A DNA stretch of 64,000 nucleotides from Ananas comosus (lineage: Eukaryota > Streptophyta > Magnoliopsida > Poales > Bromeliaceae), in assembly GCF_001540865.1 (NCBI RefSeq), contig NC_033627.1, positions 6,045,389-6,109,388 on the forward strand. Reading direction: 5' to 3'. The notes beneath the pieces are model-generated. The model worked only from the letters and a program-made list of their open reading frames with translations. It had not been told where the DNA came from and searched no databases. This document shows, piece by piece, positions 23,401 to 34,249 of this stretch. Each line of letters begins with the position of its first letter. Position 1 is the stretch's first letter. The translations under genes were made by a program, and so were the position numbers.

Positions 23401-25060
23401 CGCTAACCAGGGGCTTGTTGACCCTAAGTAGCGTGAGCACATGTATCCAGACTGCGACGTGACGACTCACCGTGCTCACCTCCGGTCATCGGGACAGCTC
23501 AGGTCGCCGAACAGTGAGTAGAACAGGAAACACTTGCGCAGAAGCTGAAAACACGCTACTACGCAGGGGCAGAGCTAGGGTTGGTCCGCCGGTGGCTGAC
23601 GGCGGGCGCTCGCGGGGGGTGCGCCGTCGGTGGAAGTCGGGGCCACCTGCTGCCGCGCGGGAGCGGCCAGTTGCGCTTGCGGAGGAGATCACACTCGATC
23701 TCTTGCTCTCGCGGTCAATGCTTCGCGGCGGCGTGGCGGCGGTCGAGGAGGTCGGACGGCGACGGTACGTCGGGGGGGTCTGAGAAGGCATGGTGTGTTC
23801 CTGACGTGTGGGCGTGCGGGCCCTCGATAGGCTCGTACTGGTCCAGAAGCAGGCCGCGCACGCGCTTCGGGCGGCCGCAGAGAATCTGGTGGCGGGTCGG
23901 CGGCGTGCGGGAGACGGCGGGGAGGCGGTCGCGTGCAGGCCGCGACGGATGGTCGCGCAGAGGCGGCACGGCCATAGGGAGCCGGTGTCGGCGCGCGGAT
24001 GCAAAGATTGACCCAAAGCTCGAGCCTGGGTGGATCGCAGGTGGCGGCAGAGACTGGCTGGGCTTGCCGGGCCCGTGTGCGCAGTGGAGCATGGCGGCCG
24101 ACAATGAGCGGAGTCGGCGAAAGGCTGGGCCCACGTCCAGACAAAGGTGCTCGAGCCAGAGTGGTACAGGTGCCGGCAAACGCACAATGCGGTGAAGGGT
24201 TGGCAAAAGGGAGAGAGAGAGAGAGTGATGACAGGGATTCCCGGCAGAGCCGGGAGATCGGCGGCCGAGCTATGCGCACAGAGGAAGGGCAGGAATGGCT
24301 GAGCGGCTGTGGACTAGGGCTAGCAGGAAGACTAGGGTTAGGGTTTCCCGAGCAAAAAAAATTACATCAACTTACTAAATGTAAGTTAATTTTGCCGAAA
24401 GAGTCTTCAAGACTAACATTTAATCTTAAGTCCCTCACGGCCACGAATAACGTGCTAAACCCTCCACGTGCGATTTCACGCGAAACGATACACTAAAATG
24501 TCGCAACTTTTGCGAAATCCTCGTTTTGCCATCACCGACCTCTCCTCAATCAACGCGCGATCCGCAATCCGTTCTGTCAGATTATGCGAACGATTGCACC
24601 AATGCGATCAGCACTCGGAGAAAAAAGCTACACTTTTCGATTCATCTCGTCGGACCACGGATTCACAAACAAATCCAGCCTCCTTCGCAATAGAAGGAAA
24701 CACGAGCCAAAAGAACATATAATACATGTTATTTTTGGATTTTCTCGAATCCGATCGTCAAACTCAAAATCCCTCAAGCGCCACTATTTCCAGAACAGCT
24801 GAAACCGTCGAAACGAGCTATTGGAGCTGATATGAACGACGTCCGATACGCCACAGAAGCAACTCTACTCCGTGGCTTTCCGAAAACGGAGTATCACTAT
24901 TCACTTAAGTGAACTAAAAATCGCAGTATCTTATCCATTTTTAAGCATCAGTTTCTTCCTTGAAATTGACAGCTGCTTATGTAATTAAATTGACACACAT
25001 AAACATCATCAATAGAGAGTTTAGTTGCACTGTCAAAAATTTGACATTTCAGTCCTTACA
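20486..25060 (-). mobile_element. LTR (solo, 4.6 kb), family C
   Basis: Begins TGTCACGCCCGCGTCCCC and ends CAGTCCTTACA. It interrupts the family A LTR, which resumes directly after it, with ATTA on both sides (20482-20485 and 25061-25064). It carries the stem-loop at 21061-21080 and a GC-rich zone at 23470-24360. No second LTR or coding region is visible, so it appears to be a solo LTR of unusual length. The long frames in the GC-rich zone on both strands are chance frames. Confidence 0.7.
21061..21080 (-). other. LTR stem-loop, family C
   Basis: GAGACATGT-aa-ACATGTCTC forms a perfect 9-bp stem at the same place relative to CCCAGTGGGTACG as the family A hairpin, with different paired bases. 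Confidence 0.65.
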
Positions 25061-26799
25061 ATTATAGGGATCAAACCATATCAAAGTGTTAATAGCTAAC
25101 TCGTATTTCACAATGCATCTCCGATCTAGTGCTTTTATTTCACAATATGAAATCTCTCTATACTATCATACGTAGTAGATATCCATATCACATTTTATTC
25201 TAGCATGTAGCTACAACATCAATCCTTGCATCAATCAAGCATATTCCATCTAGTATAGATATTGATTCAATGCATCTACAACATCATTTTCATGCATTCC
25301 TGCTAACATCCATTTCATGCATTCATGTGACAAATTAACTCATGCATTTCATGTTAGCATTCAACACATTATATGTCATTATGCATTTTCCATCTCAATG
25401 TAGGTAAATCATAGTATAACGATGTTTCACTTCATATTATCATATAAGCTAACCATACACCTATATGCATCAATAGAGACCTATCCCTCGACATGAAGGC
25501 CACCAGTCGCTTTTGGTAAGCCAATCCACCTCGAATCGCTTTATGAATTGCTTGTCGACCATTGCACATCGGACCTTCCGCGGCACCGCGGCACGCGAGT
25601 TTTGGGCGCCGCGATCCTCGCGCACCACCCGAAGGCCTCCAATCACGATTGCGAATTAAAGGTCTTCGAATTATGCTGCTCCGCGCTGCTCTCAATCCGA
25701 TCTCTATCATGATCTACGCATGTCCGCCTCGGCCCCCTCCAGGCTGGAAAACGAAGTAAATTAGTGTTTCTTCAATATCGTTCACGAACGGACTCGCACG
25801 ACTGCCGAAACGCAACTGCCTTCTTCTGCCAACCGTTCGTTTAGCCTAGACAATTAGGTTTACGAAGCGGCTCAAATTAGATCAAACCTTATATTTTGCA
25901 AATCTGATTTTTTGAGCTAGGATAGCATTTTATTGCTAATCATATTTAACTGTATGAATCAGCAATAAATCTCTAATTGCATCTTATAGATTTATTAAAT
26001 CCAATCTCTAGAGCCATACAGAGCTAAATCCTAGAGAATTCACCATGAGAGGGCCTCACCAAACGCTCACCTGTCAAACTTAGCTCCAACGCCAAGAAGA
26101 GATGAGAAGATGATGCATGATCTCACTTGTCACCAGCTTTAACTTTCACCAATCCTATCATTTTGGAGAGATTTTAGAGGATAAAGTGGGTTTTTCTCTC
26201 CCTCCTGTACTGCGTTGTTGTGTGCAGTTGGTGGTTGCACGGCCTGAGGGAGGGAGAAGGCGCTAGTGCTGAGATTTTACCACAAAGCCCCCTCAACAAC
26301 TACACTTCTCCCACTCACGTTTAGCCAGTACAAACTGACGTTTTTTTTGGTCGGCGGCCTTTGAATATCCGATATTGCTACTCAAATTTCACAGTCAGGC
26401 TCGGTCTTTACTTAATATGTATAAAAAAATTTTAATCTTTTAGCTTTTGACCCGTCTTGTACCGAAAGCTGTAACCGAATTAATATCTAGCAGATAGCAA
26501 GTTCGAGATTTTACTTTTCCACCTTCGGGCGTCAGAATGATATGAAACTTTTAATCTACCTCATAAAAATAATTTCTGCTTATTCCTCCAGTTTTTCAGT
26601 AATTTTCTGGACACTGTGATTTTTTTACTAATTTATCATGGGTCCCGTCTCAACAGAAAAATTCTAAAACTTAGTTTTCATTCATAGATTTACAGTACAA
26701 TCACTTCTGACTTATATTTTACTTGCTCTTAATCATTAAAATAGTATCTCATACTATTTTTATTTATTTTTATTTTATACCAAAATCTGGTATGTTACA

Positions 26800-27995
26800 T
26801 AATAAATATATAATAATTAATATACTATATATGTTATTATTATAATTTTTATATATATAGATTAAATATATTTAAAATTATAATAAACATATATTAATAA
26901 TATATAAGAGTTATATATTTAAAAATATTAATAAACTCAGATCTGTGCAGATCTAAAGACTAATTTATTCCAATTAATCTCAGATAATTAACTCTTCCAT
27001 CCTAATTAACTCTCCCAATTAACTCTCCCAATTGACTTCTCTGGTTAATTGTCAATTAACCCTCGTACAGCACCCCTCCTCGTCCCCTTCCTCCGGCACC
27101 GGCAGCACCCTCCTCAACCACCGTTGCCACTCCAAACCCCGAGGGTGGCGTCCCATGAGGCAACATTGGTAATCGAGGCTGCTGTTCCCGATAGAGGCAG
27201 AGACGAAGAACGGGTTTCTAAGCAACGGAGAAGGCGTCCACGACGATAATGTCGAGGTGGAAGGCACGATGATGCTACCGGCGGTGAGAGAGACGATGTC
27301 GACCCACCGACCACAGCGATATCGAATATGACGAGGATGTCGGAGTCGAAGCACCCTCGGCCCCATCCCGGAGGCAAGGGGTAGTTGGGGAAGAGAGGGA
27401 GGTGGTAGTGGTGGGCGGCGGCAAGAGGGAAGGAGGAGGAGGAGGAGGGTGCTGTACATTAATTAATTTGGGATTTGGGACAGAGAAATTAACTGTAATG
27501 AATTAGTCATCAAATCTGCAAGAATCGTTGCGGCCCTTTTGCTCTCGGCGTCGGCCAAGCGGCGGAGGAGGAGGACGACGACGAGAGCGGCGACTCGCGG
27601 GCCGTTTTTTTTTAGTGCGAATGAGGCGAGGCTTCTTGGGGGCGGAGGTGGAGGCGGAGGAGCCGGCGCCGAGGTTGGTGGTAGTGGTGAGCTACTGGCC
27701 CTCATGGCGGTGGGCGGCCGGCGGCGGTCGGCGGGGACCCAAGTTGGGAGAGAAAGAGAGGATAACTTAAGAGAATAATTTAATAAGGTAGGGGCAAAAT
27801 AGGTATTTTAATTAGGTTTTAACTCTGGTATATATTTAACCCATGTTTAACCCGAGTTAGTTTAACAAGGAATAACTGTAGGGGTATTTTGGAATAACGG
27901 TGGAACATATGAGGGGTATTTTAGAAAGAAAAAAAAAAAAATAGAGATAAATCGAATATATTCAAACGTATAAGGGGTATATAGGCAATTATCCC
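26800..27995. other. Right part of the second MULE with hAT-like remnants
   Basis: After the retrotransposon the hAT-like sequence resumes (compare 30962-31080). A GC-rich zone follows at 27060-27440, which yields chance frames on both strands. A block at 27530-27620 resembles 31440-31520 (GACTCGCGGGCC). The inverted MULE end closes at 27995. No gene is supported. Confidence 0.5.
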
Positions 27996-28170
27996 TTTTA
28001 GTAAAGAGTTTTACTAAAGTAAGATGGTTGTAGTGAAATTACCTGAGACGCTTTCTTCTTGGTTGTTCCACGTCAGAAGTCAATTTAGATTTATCTCCAA
28101 GAAACCTGACAAAATTTTTTCATCCACTTTTTAGGTTGAAAATGTAATATTTTCTTTTATGCGAAATAAT

Positions 28171-28590
28171 GTTGAGAAAAAATGGTGAACATTTTGGTAG
28201 AATTCTTGAAAATGTTTTATTTTTTACAGAGATTAGCTTAAAACTGAGGACGTATTTTGATAATTATCATCCAAACAAGGTAAATTGAAATAGAGAGAAA
28301 AAATCGGTAAACATTTTAGTAGAATACTTGAATTTTTTTTCTGCAAAGATTAGCTTAAAACTGAGGAGGTATTTCGACAAAGATCATCTCAACCTCCAAG
28401 AAAGATAAATTGAAATATGTTCAATGCAGAATAAAATTGAAAATGGTGAACATTTTGACAGAATACTTGAAAATGTTTTATTTTTTATAGAGATTAGCTT
28501 AAAACTGAGGATGTATTTTGACAAAGATCATCTCAAGCTCCAAAGAAGGTAGATCGAAATAGATTCAATATAGAATAAATTGAAATAGGT
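28171..28590. repeat. Tandem repeat of ~125-bp units
   Basis: Three imperfect copies, each with GGTGAACATTTTG or GGTAAACATTTTA, then AGATTAGCTTAAAACTGAGG and GACAAAGATCATCTC. The function is unknown. It lies in the candidate Helitron between the MULE and a solo LTR. Confidence 0.7.
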
Positions 28591-28759
28591 TCAATACAGA
28601 TTGGGAGATGCTAGAGCATTTAGTTTGTCTCCCAACCCACTTAAAACAAACAGTGAGAATGCTCAATAATGTTTAAAATTTAATGTATTTATATATAGAT
28701 TAAAGAAAATAGTAAACGCAAAAAGCAAGGGATATAAGGCTCAGAATTGAAACTATGAT

Positions 28760-29416
28760 TGTCACGCCCCGGGACCGGCAGAGGCCCTCCCGGTAGCGTG
28801 TCCAGACCCGCCATATGTCTACACATATAAGGCGTCTAGAGTAAAAGCGGAAGTAAAAGCGAGAAGTAATAGAAACGAATGAGCAACAACTAGTGATATC
28901 AGAGCAGTATGATTCTATCTTCTATAACAATAGGAAAAGAGCATAACTAAACCATAAAAGTGAAACATAAGTAGTACAATATCAGCTTNAAATCCAGTGA
29001 GGCCCCTCAAAAATCCATTATTGCAACAGCCCGAACTGGGCAGTTTTCGCCCAGATGGACCGGTCTCTCCCCAGCAGGGACCGGTCTCTCGCTGCGAACC
29101 CGAAAAACCATCGTTCGGGAACCGGTCTCTCCCTGCGCGGGACCGGTCTCTCACTGCGTAGACGCGCTCAGGGACCGGTCTCGCCCGCCAGGGACCGGTT
29201 GCCTCAGGGCTGCCACAGCACTGTTCACTGGGGGACCGGTCTCTCCTTTCAGGGACCGGTACCCGAGAGTAAACACTCTCAGGACTGACCCAGAATTCCA
29301 GTTTTTGAACTTTTTTAGGTCGGAATACATTCTACAATCCTCTACCAAGTGTGGAAAAGCTCGAAATACATCCAAACACTCGAACCTCGCAATTTGCAAA
29401 GGTCCAGTGTGTTACA
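28760..29416 (-). mobile_element. Solo LTR, family B, shortened by an assembly join
   Basis: Starts TGTCACGCCCCGGGACCGGC and ends GTGTGTTACA, with an exact 5-bp duplication ATGAT (28755-28759 and 29417-29421). A single N at 28989 joins its start directly to the palindrome-array part. Comparison with 5221-7729 shows that a large middle portion is missing. The array (29055-29275) holds about eight GGGACCGGTCTCTC units. Confidence 0.85.
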
Positions 29417-29648
29417 ATGATGGACTTCATGCAGAGCCAAACTTCTCTGTAGTAATATAGGAAGGCTGCAATGATTGCTCCGGGGCCATTCGGCCTACTG
29501 TGTTGAAGGATTGCCTATAAGCCATTCATACCGCCATGTCCTTACCCAAAGACAACAGAGAAGTAAATTCAAGAAGCTGGAGTTACCAACTATGTCTTAA
29601 CAATAGAGAAAGAAAGATTAGCTAGCTCCATAGCATCATCGCCTCAGA

Positions 29649-29935
29649 CCAGACAGAAGAATCCAAATACCTAAAAGGACAAAATGCTGGGGAAAAAATT
29701 CTAGAAAATAAGTTGGGATGAAACGAAAATTATTTTTTATAAAACCAAGCGCAATTAAGGGGGTAGAATAGAAAGGTAACAATAAAAAAAAAAAGAGACA
29801 GAAGAATCCAAACACCTAAAAGGAAAAAATGCTGGAAGAAAAATTTTTGAGAAATATGTTGGCATGAAACGGAAACCATTTTTTACAAAACCAAGCAATT
29901 AAAGGGACAGAATAGAAAGGTAACAACCAAAAAAG
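29649..29935. repeat. Tandem duplication of ~142 bp
   Basis: Two diverged copies beginning AGACAGAAGAATCCAAA (29649 and 29796) and ending AGAATAGAAAGGTAACAA. Confidence 0.7.
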
Positions 29936-30764
29936 AACTGTTGAGCAAATAGAAAGAAAAAAAAAATTGTAAAGGTAGGTGAATGTAAAACACCAAGAAA
30001 AAATCAACTGCAAAAAAAAAAAAAAAAAAAAAAAAAAACAGGGCACAGTACTCATGGCAAGAAAAAATGACAGCCAACATGAGAACGTCCAGACCCTACC
30101 TTCTCTCTGTAGCTAATAACAATAAGAAGAAGAACAGAGACGACAGTTATGGGGGGGCAATCTCGCAAGAAAAAGGACAAGCGAGTTCATAGGCCGAAGG
30201 CACCTATATCTACCACCTTTTCTATGCAGATGCCTGAGCGACACAGCGGAGAGAGAAAGAGATGCGAGAAGAGAAGAGGCCAACAACGCCAGAGATGACT
30301 GCACATTAATTGCCCGCGGTGGAGACAATAATTGCATAGATTTGGGGTAGATAACGGTGTACGGTAAGGAAAGCAAGCGAATTGCAGAGAGCTATACAGT
30401 AGAAAGAGAGGCAACCATCTCCATGGAGGCGCTGGTAGAGAGTGAATGAGAGATGGGGAGAGAAAAGGCCGCGCATTAATTGCCCGTGGCAAATTCAGGG
30501 TAGATAACCCACAACAGGAGGGTGTACAGACCAGCGACTATTCGGGGTGGAGATAATAAATGGACAGATCTGTGGTAGATACAATTGTAAGGGGCGGGGA
30601 GGGGCAATCATTCCCAGAACGACGCCAGTTGAGCGCCCTATGGATCCGCGGTAGCATTTAATTTTCGGATCACCGAGAAGAGAAAATAGGGTTCTAAGAG
30701 GGGGGAGCGGAGAATGTGGGGGAGAGAAAGAGATAGAGAGAGAGAGAGGACGGTCAAGCGGTGC
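29936..30764. other. Unassigned repeat-like sequence
   Basis: Contains an A tract near 30014-30037 and two loosely related segments with CATTAATTGCCCG (about 30303 and 30474). A GA-rich stretch lies near 30725-30750. No gene is recognised. Confidence 0.3.
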
Positions 30765-30990
30765 AGAGTACATATAGTTAGTTAATTCGGATTCGGCAAA
30801 AATTCGGTACGGGTATAATTCGGATAAAATTCGTCTTCTAATTATTAAATTCGTTGAAAAATACGGCTAAAAAACGGATTCGGTTATTATTCGGATACGT
30901 GATTTATACGGGTATTATACGTTTATCAATTAAAAATTCGGGATCAAAAATTCGGCTATATAATAAATATATAATAATTAATATACTATA

Positions 30991-31033
<43 letters not shown>

Positions 31034-31070
31034 TATAAATTAAATATATTTTAAATTATAATAAATATAT

Positions 31071-31104
<34 letters not shown>

Positions 31105-31170
31105 TATNCAACATCGAAAACGAGCTGGAAGCACGGAAGGCTCCGTGCTTCCGATAGCATAGTAGCCTCA

Positions 31171-31171
<1 letters not shown>

Positions 31172-31230
<59 letters not shown>
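31172..31230. repeat. (TA)n microsatellite
   Basis: About 58 bp of TA dinucleotides. It is preceded by GAAGCACGGAAGGCTCCGTGCTTCC and GATAGCATAGTAGCC, which resemble an end of the TA-targeting MITE type seen at 19435-19684. The other end is probably lost at the N at 31108. Confidence 0.7.
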
Positions 31231-31232
<2 letters not shown>

Positions 31233-31235
<3 letters not shown>

Positions 31236-31300
31236 AGAGGGAGGTCCATGGTGGACCTCCCTCTCATCCGGTCCACGAGGCTGTCACAGCCTCGTGGACC
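31233..31300. repeat. Two adjacent perfect hairpins
   Basis: The first is 16-bp arms ATGAGAGGGAGGTCCA with a 3-base loop (31233-31267). The second is 14-bp arms GGTCCACGAGGCTG with a 3-base loop (31270-31300). They follow the TA tract directly. Origin and role are unknown; they may be a nested foldback end. Confidence 0.8.
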
Positions 31301-31815
31301 GCGAAATCCTTTTCCCTGCAAAGCTGCGCGCAACGCCGCGATTTATTCACTGTTGACATTTTTTTTTTCCGCGGACAGCACGCGGCGTAGCAGACGGCGT
31401 CGGGCGAGATGGGACTATGGGAACTGTAGCCGCGGCCCTCTTTCTCCCGGCGCCGGCCAGGGCAGTGGCGGAGGAGAAGGACGACGAGCGTCGCCGACTC
31501 GCGGGCCTTTTTTTTGTGTGAAAACGGACGGCGTCGGGGAGGTGGAAACCGTAGCCGCGCCCTCTTGCTCCCGGCGCCGGGCAGGGCGGCGGCGGAGGAG
31601 GACGACGATGCTTGTCGTCGTCGACTCGCGAGCCGATTTTTTGGCCGAATTATTCGCGAATAGCGAATAATTCGCGGATAATTTTTTTTGGAGAAAAAAA
31701 CGCGTTTTTTTTCGCACTTTTGGGAAAAATACGTTTCATGCCGTTTAATTCGGCTAATCAAAAATTCGAGAATAATTCGCGTATTATACGCGAATTTACT
31801 AACTATGAGAGTACA

Positions 31816-32296
31816 AACCCGAGGCAAATAGTGTTGCCCAGGGTTCCAGGGAAGTAAGAGAGAGGAGAGAGAGGTTCCAGAGGAAGCAGGAATCGCGGGG
31901 AAGGAAAAGAGAGGGAGAGAGAGAGAGAGAAAGGACGGTTGAGTGGTGAAAAGTACAAACCCTAGACAAAAAGGTTGCCTAGGGTTCCAAGAAAGGGTAG
32001 GGAGGGAGAGTATCACACAGCTGTATCCGAGGAAACAAGAGAGAGGATAGAGAGAGATTGTAGCATATAGGACCTAGGCCCGAAATAACGGAGAGGCTGT
32101 AGAAAAGGTTGAAGATTCACCCTTTAATGTATTTGTATAGATTGATAGAAATAGCTTCCATAGACTACCATATAATTTCTTCACAATACATCATTTTTTT
32201 TCTGCTATTAACTATTTACTCGACTCCATTCGATCTGATCCCAAAAGCACTTTGGGGGTTCCAAAACCCATCCCGAGTTCGAAAGCTATAAAATCT
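31816..32296. other. Flank between nested elements
   Basis: A duplicated GAGAGA-rich segment with GTACAAACCC and CCTAGGGTTCCA (about 31811-31860 and 31915-31995) is followed by the candidate Helitron 5' end at 32141. Up to 32288 there may be ordinary intergenic DNA. No gene is seen. Confidence 0.3.
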
Positions 32297-32718
32297 AAGG
32301 ATGTAAATAGATACAGATACACGAATTTTATCCGAATCCAACCCGAACAAAGCAGATTTTATCCGATGTAAATAGATATAGATTCGGGTATGGATATAAA
32401 AGAAAAAAAAAATCCAACGGATTCAGGTATCGGTATGGATATTTTAAAAAAATCCAAACCCGAACCTGACATGAACCCAAACAAATTTAATATGATATAA
32501 TATATAAAAAAAAATTCAAACCATTAGATCTGAATCTAAAGACAAAAAAATACTTATATTTTTATAATCTAAATCAAAATATAACCCACATCCTAATATT
32601 CAAATATCAAAACCTTTTCATTTCACAAGCCCTCTCCAAACCCTAATAGTTAAAACCTCAAAAGAGAACTATTTCAAAACCTTCTCATTTTCCAAACCCT
32701 CTCCATTTCCAAACCCTA

Positions 32719-34044
32719 TATAACACCCGAATAGTCCCATATCGGATGTAAAACTGATTCCGATTAGAATATATGAGGCCTACACACTAGTAATAATAAT
32801 TGGGCTTAAACATTTTGGGCCGGTGGTTTGGGCCCAACTATTTATTATTGTTAGTGGGTCAGGTCGTTACAACTGGTATCAGAGCCAAATACTAGCCGGA
32901 AGTGCGAGATCTAAGTGCTATGCGAGATAAAGTGCTGCACTAACAGATTTGGTGGGAGCCACCTCTTAAACCCATAGGAGCTGCATCTAGAATCTCACAT
33001 CGCCTGATAATTCTGGTCCTGGTCTGTCTGTCTGTCATCTGGTTTGGACACGACCAGCCAAAGTGCTATGCGAGCTAAGTGCTATACGAGATAAAGTGCT
33101 ACACTAACAAATTTGGTGGAGTCGCCTCTTAAACCCATAGGAGCCACATCTAGTAATTCTGGCTCTAATCTGTTTGTCTGTGATCTGGCTTGGACCCAAC
33201 GAGGATGTCACGCCCCGGGACCGGCGGAGGCCCTCCCGGTAGCGTGCCCAGACCGGCCATATGTCAACACATATAAGGCGTCTAGAATAAAAGCAGAAGT
33301 AAAGGCAAGTAATAAAACAAGTAGAAGAAGTGAAAATAACTAGCAACTAATGATATCAGAGCAAATATAGATCTATCATCTACACCAAGGTAAAGAAGTA
33401 AAGCTAGACAGTAAAAGGAGTCATAAGAAGTACAATATCTGTCTCAAATGTACAAAAATGGTGGTCTCTAGTACACTGGTAAAACGCTCAACCTCTCGCA
33501 AAATAAAACATAAATCGAGAGGTGGACCACCTAGCGACTCGTCCTCGAAGGAAGCTAGCTCGAAACAACTCCCTTCCCGCGATCCCTGGCCTCACCCTGC
33601 GTGGAAGGCTCTGAAAAACATCGNGTCTCGCCTGCCAGGGACCGGTTGCCTCAGGCTGCCTCAACACTGCTCGCTGGGGGGACCGGTCTCTCCTTCCAGG
33701 GACCGGTCCCCGAGAGTAAAAACTCTCAGGACTTGTCCAAAGTTCCAGATTTCGAACTTTTCGGGTCGGGAAACATTTTACAACCCTCCACCAAGTGTGG
33801 AAAAGCTCGAAACACGACCAAACACTCGAACCTCGCAATTTGCAAAGGTCCAGTGTGTTACAGAGGATGTTAGGGTCTAAATAGGAGGAGTTTGTAACAC
33901 CCCAATAGTCTATATCAGATGGAAAACTGATTCTGGTTTAAATATATAAGACCTACACGCTACTAATAATAATTAGGCTCAAGCATTTTCGGTTAGTGGT
34001 TTGAGTCCAACGAGTTATTATTGTTAATGGGTCGGGTCGTTACA
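32719..34044 (+). mobile_element. TRIM retroelement, plus strand, with nested solo LTR
   Basis: Two short direct repeats of 152-153 bp (32719-32871 and 33893-34044), starting TATAACACCC or TGTAACACCCC and ending GTCGTTACA, flank a short internal region. The primer-binding site TGGTATCAGAGCC is at 32874-32886, and a purine tract AGGAGGAG precedes the second repeat. The 5-bp duplication CCCTA is exact (32714-32718 and 34045-34049). The internal part is a duplicated ~150-bp unit (AAGTGCTATGCGAG type) with no coding capacity. Without the nested LTR it is about 660 bp. Confidence 0.85.
33206..33862 (-). mobile_element. Solo LTR, family B, inside the TRIM
   Basis: Starts TGTCACGCCCCGGGACCGGC and ends GTGTGTTACA, with an exact duplication GAGGA (33201-33205 and 33863-33867). 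A single N at 33624 replaces most of the palindrome array and leaves about three units (33640-33715). Confidence 0.85.
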
Positions 34045-34249
34045 CCCTAATAGTTAAAATCTCAAAAAAAAAAAACTAGAGAAGTGGTTGTAAACTTGTG
34101 TAGTCTCTTGTTAATTCTTCTCCAAGAGGTCAAGAGGATATTTTGGCTTATTACTCAAATCTACAAGAAAAAAAAAGAGAGATTGTTTTCTAAAAAAATT
34201 GAGAATTAAAGTGGCTTCTTTGATGTGGTTTTTTTTTTATTCTTCATAT

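Larger units (their letters stand above)
12698..26799 (-). mobile_element. LTR retrotransposon, family A, minus strand (gag remnant only)
   Basis: LTRs at 12698-15751 and 18822-26799 both start TGTCACGCCCCGAGCCCGCC and end TGTTACA on the plus strand. The 5-bp duplication TAATA is exact (12693-12697 and 26800-26804). A primer-binding site complementary to initiator tRNA-Met (GCTCTGATACCA, 18803-18814) lies beside the right LTR, and a purine tract (ATGGGATGGAGAA on the minus strand) lies beside the left LTR, so transcription runs right to left. The 3.07-kb internal region shows a broken gag zinc knuckle but no recognisable protease, reverse transcriptase or integrase, so this is a non-autonomous (LARD-like) Ty3/gypsy derivative. 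Its insertion site is documented by an empty paralogous copy at 30773-31807. Confidence 0.85.
18822..26799 (-). repeat. Family A LTR, 5' LTR on the minus strand, with two nested insertions
   Basis: Alignable to 12698-15751, but interrupted by an AT tract plus MITE (19369-19684) and by a 4,575-bp LTR (20486-25060). The portion after 25060 differs from its sister by many one- and two-base indels, far more than the portion before 20486. Confidence 0.8.
12178..27995. mobile_element. Second MULE-like element, expanded by nested insertions
   Basis: The left end GGGGCAATTGCCTATATACC at 12178 and the right end GGTATATAGGCAATTATCCC at 27995 are inverted repeats. The nine bases TTTTAGTAA flank both sides exactly (12169-12177 and 27996-28004), in a context less repetitive than the other MULE sites here. 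Without the 14.1-kb retrotransposon the element would be about 1.7 kb. It contains a GC-rich internal part (27040-27770) and no transposase. Confidence 0.7.
30773..31807. mobile_element. hAT-like element, the uninterrupted relative of 12513-12697
   Basis: Inverted ends TATAGTTAGTTAATTCGG (left) and CGAATTTACTAACTATG (right), with an exact 8-bp duplication AGAGTACA (30765-30772 and 31808-31815). It contains ATT/TTA microsatellites, an N at 31108, a TA tract, a pair of hairpins and a GC-rich core. No transposase is visible. The run GGCTATATAATAAATATATA near 30952 is the unoccupied version of the family A insertion site. Confidence 0.7.
11813..32141 (-). mobile_element. Helitron-like element, minus strand (heavily nested)
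   Basis: On the minus strand, a hairpin CCCACCGCGAAGCACGGG is followed by TTCTTAACTAG and then T at 11812. This is the 3' end expected of a Helitron (hairpin, CTAG, insertion before T). Candidate 5' ends beginning TCTATA-CAAATACATTAAA after an A lie on the same strand at 32141 and, in a near-duplicate form, at 28699. Helitrons make no target duplication, so pairing of the ends rests on terminal motifs alone. If the pairing is right, the MULE at 12178-27995 and later insertions account for most of the length. Confidence 0.35.

Noticed and set aside
23486..24279. Overlapping 160-230 codon frames on both strands
   Set aside because: GC-rich LTR sequence gives chance frames in several phases; none shows a recognisable protein or conserved motif.
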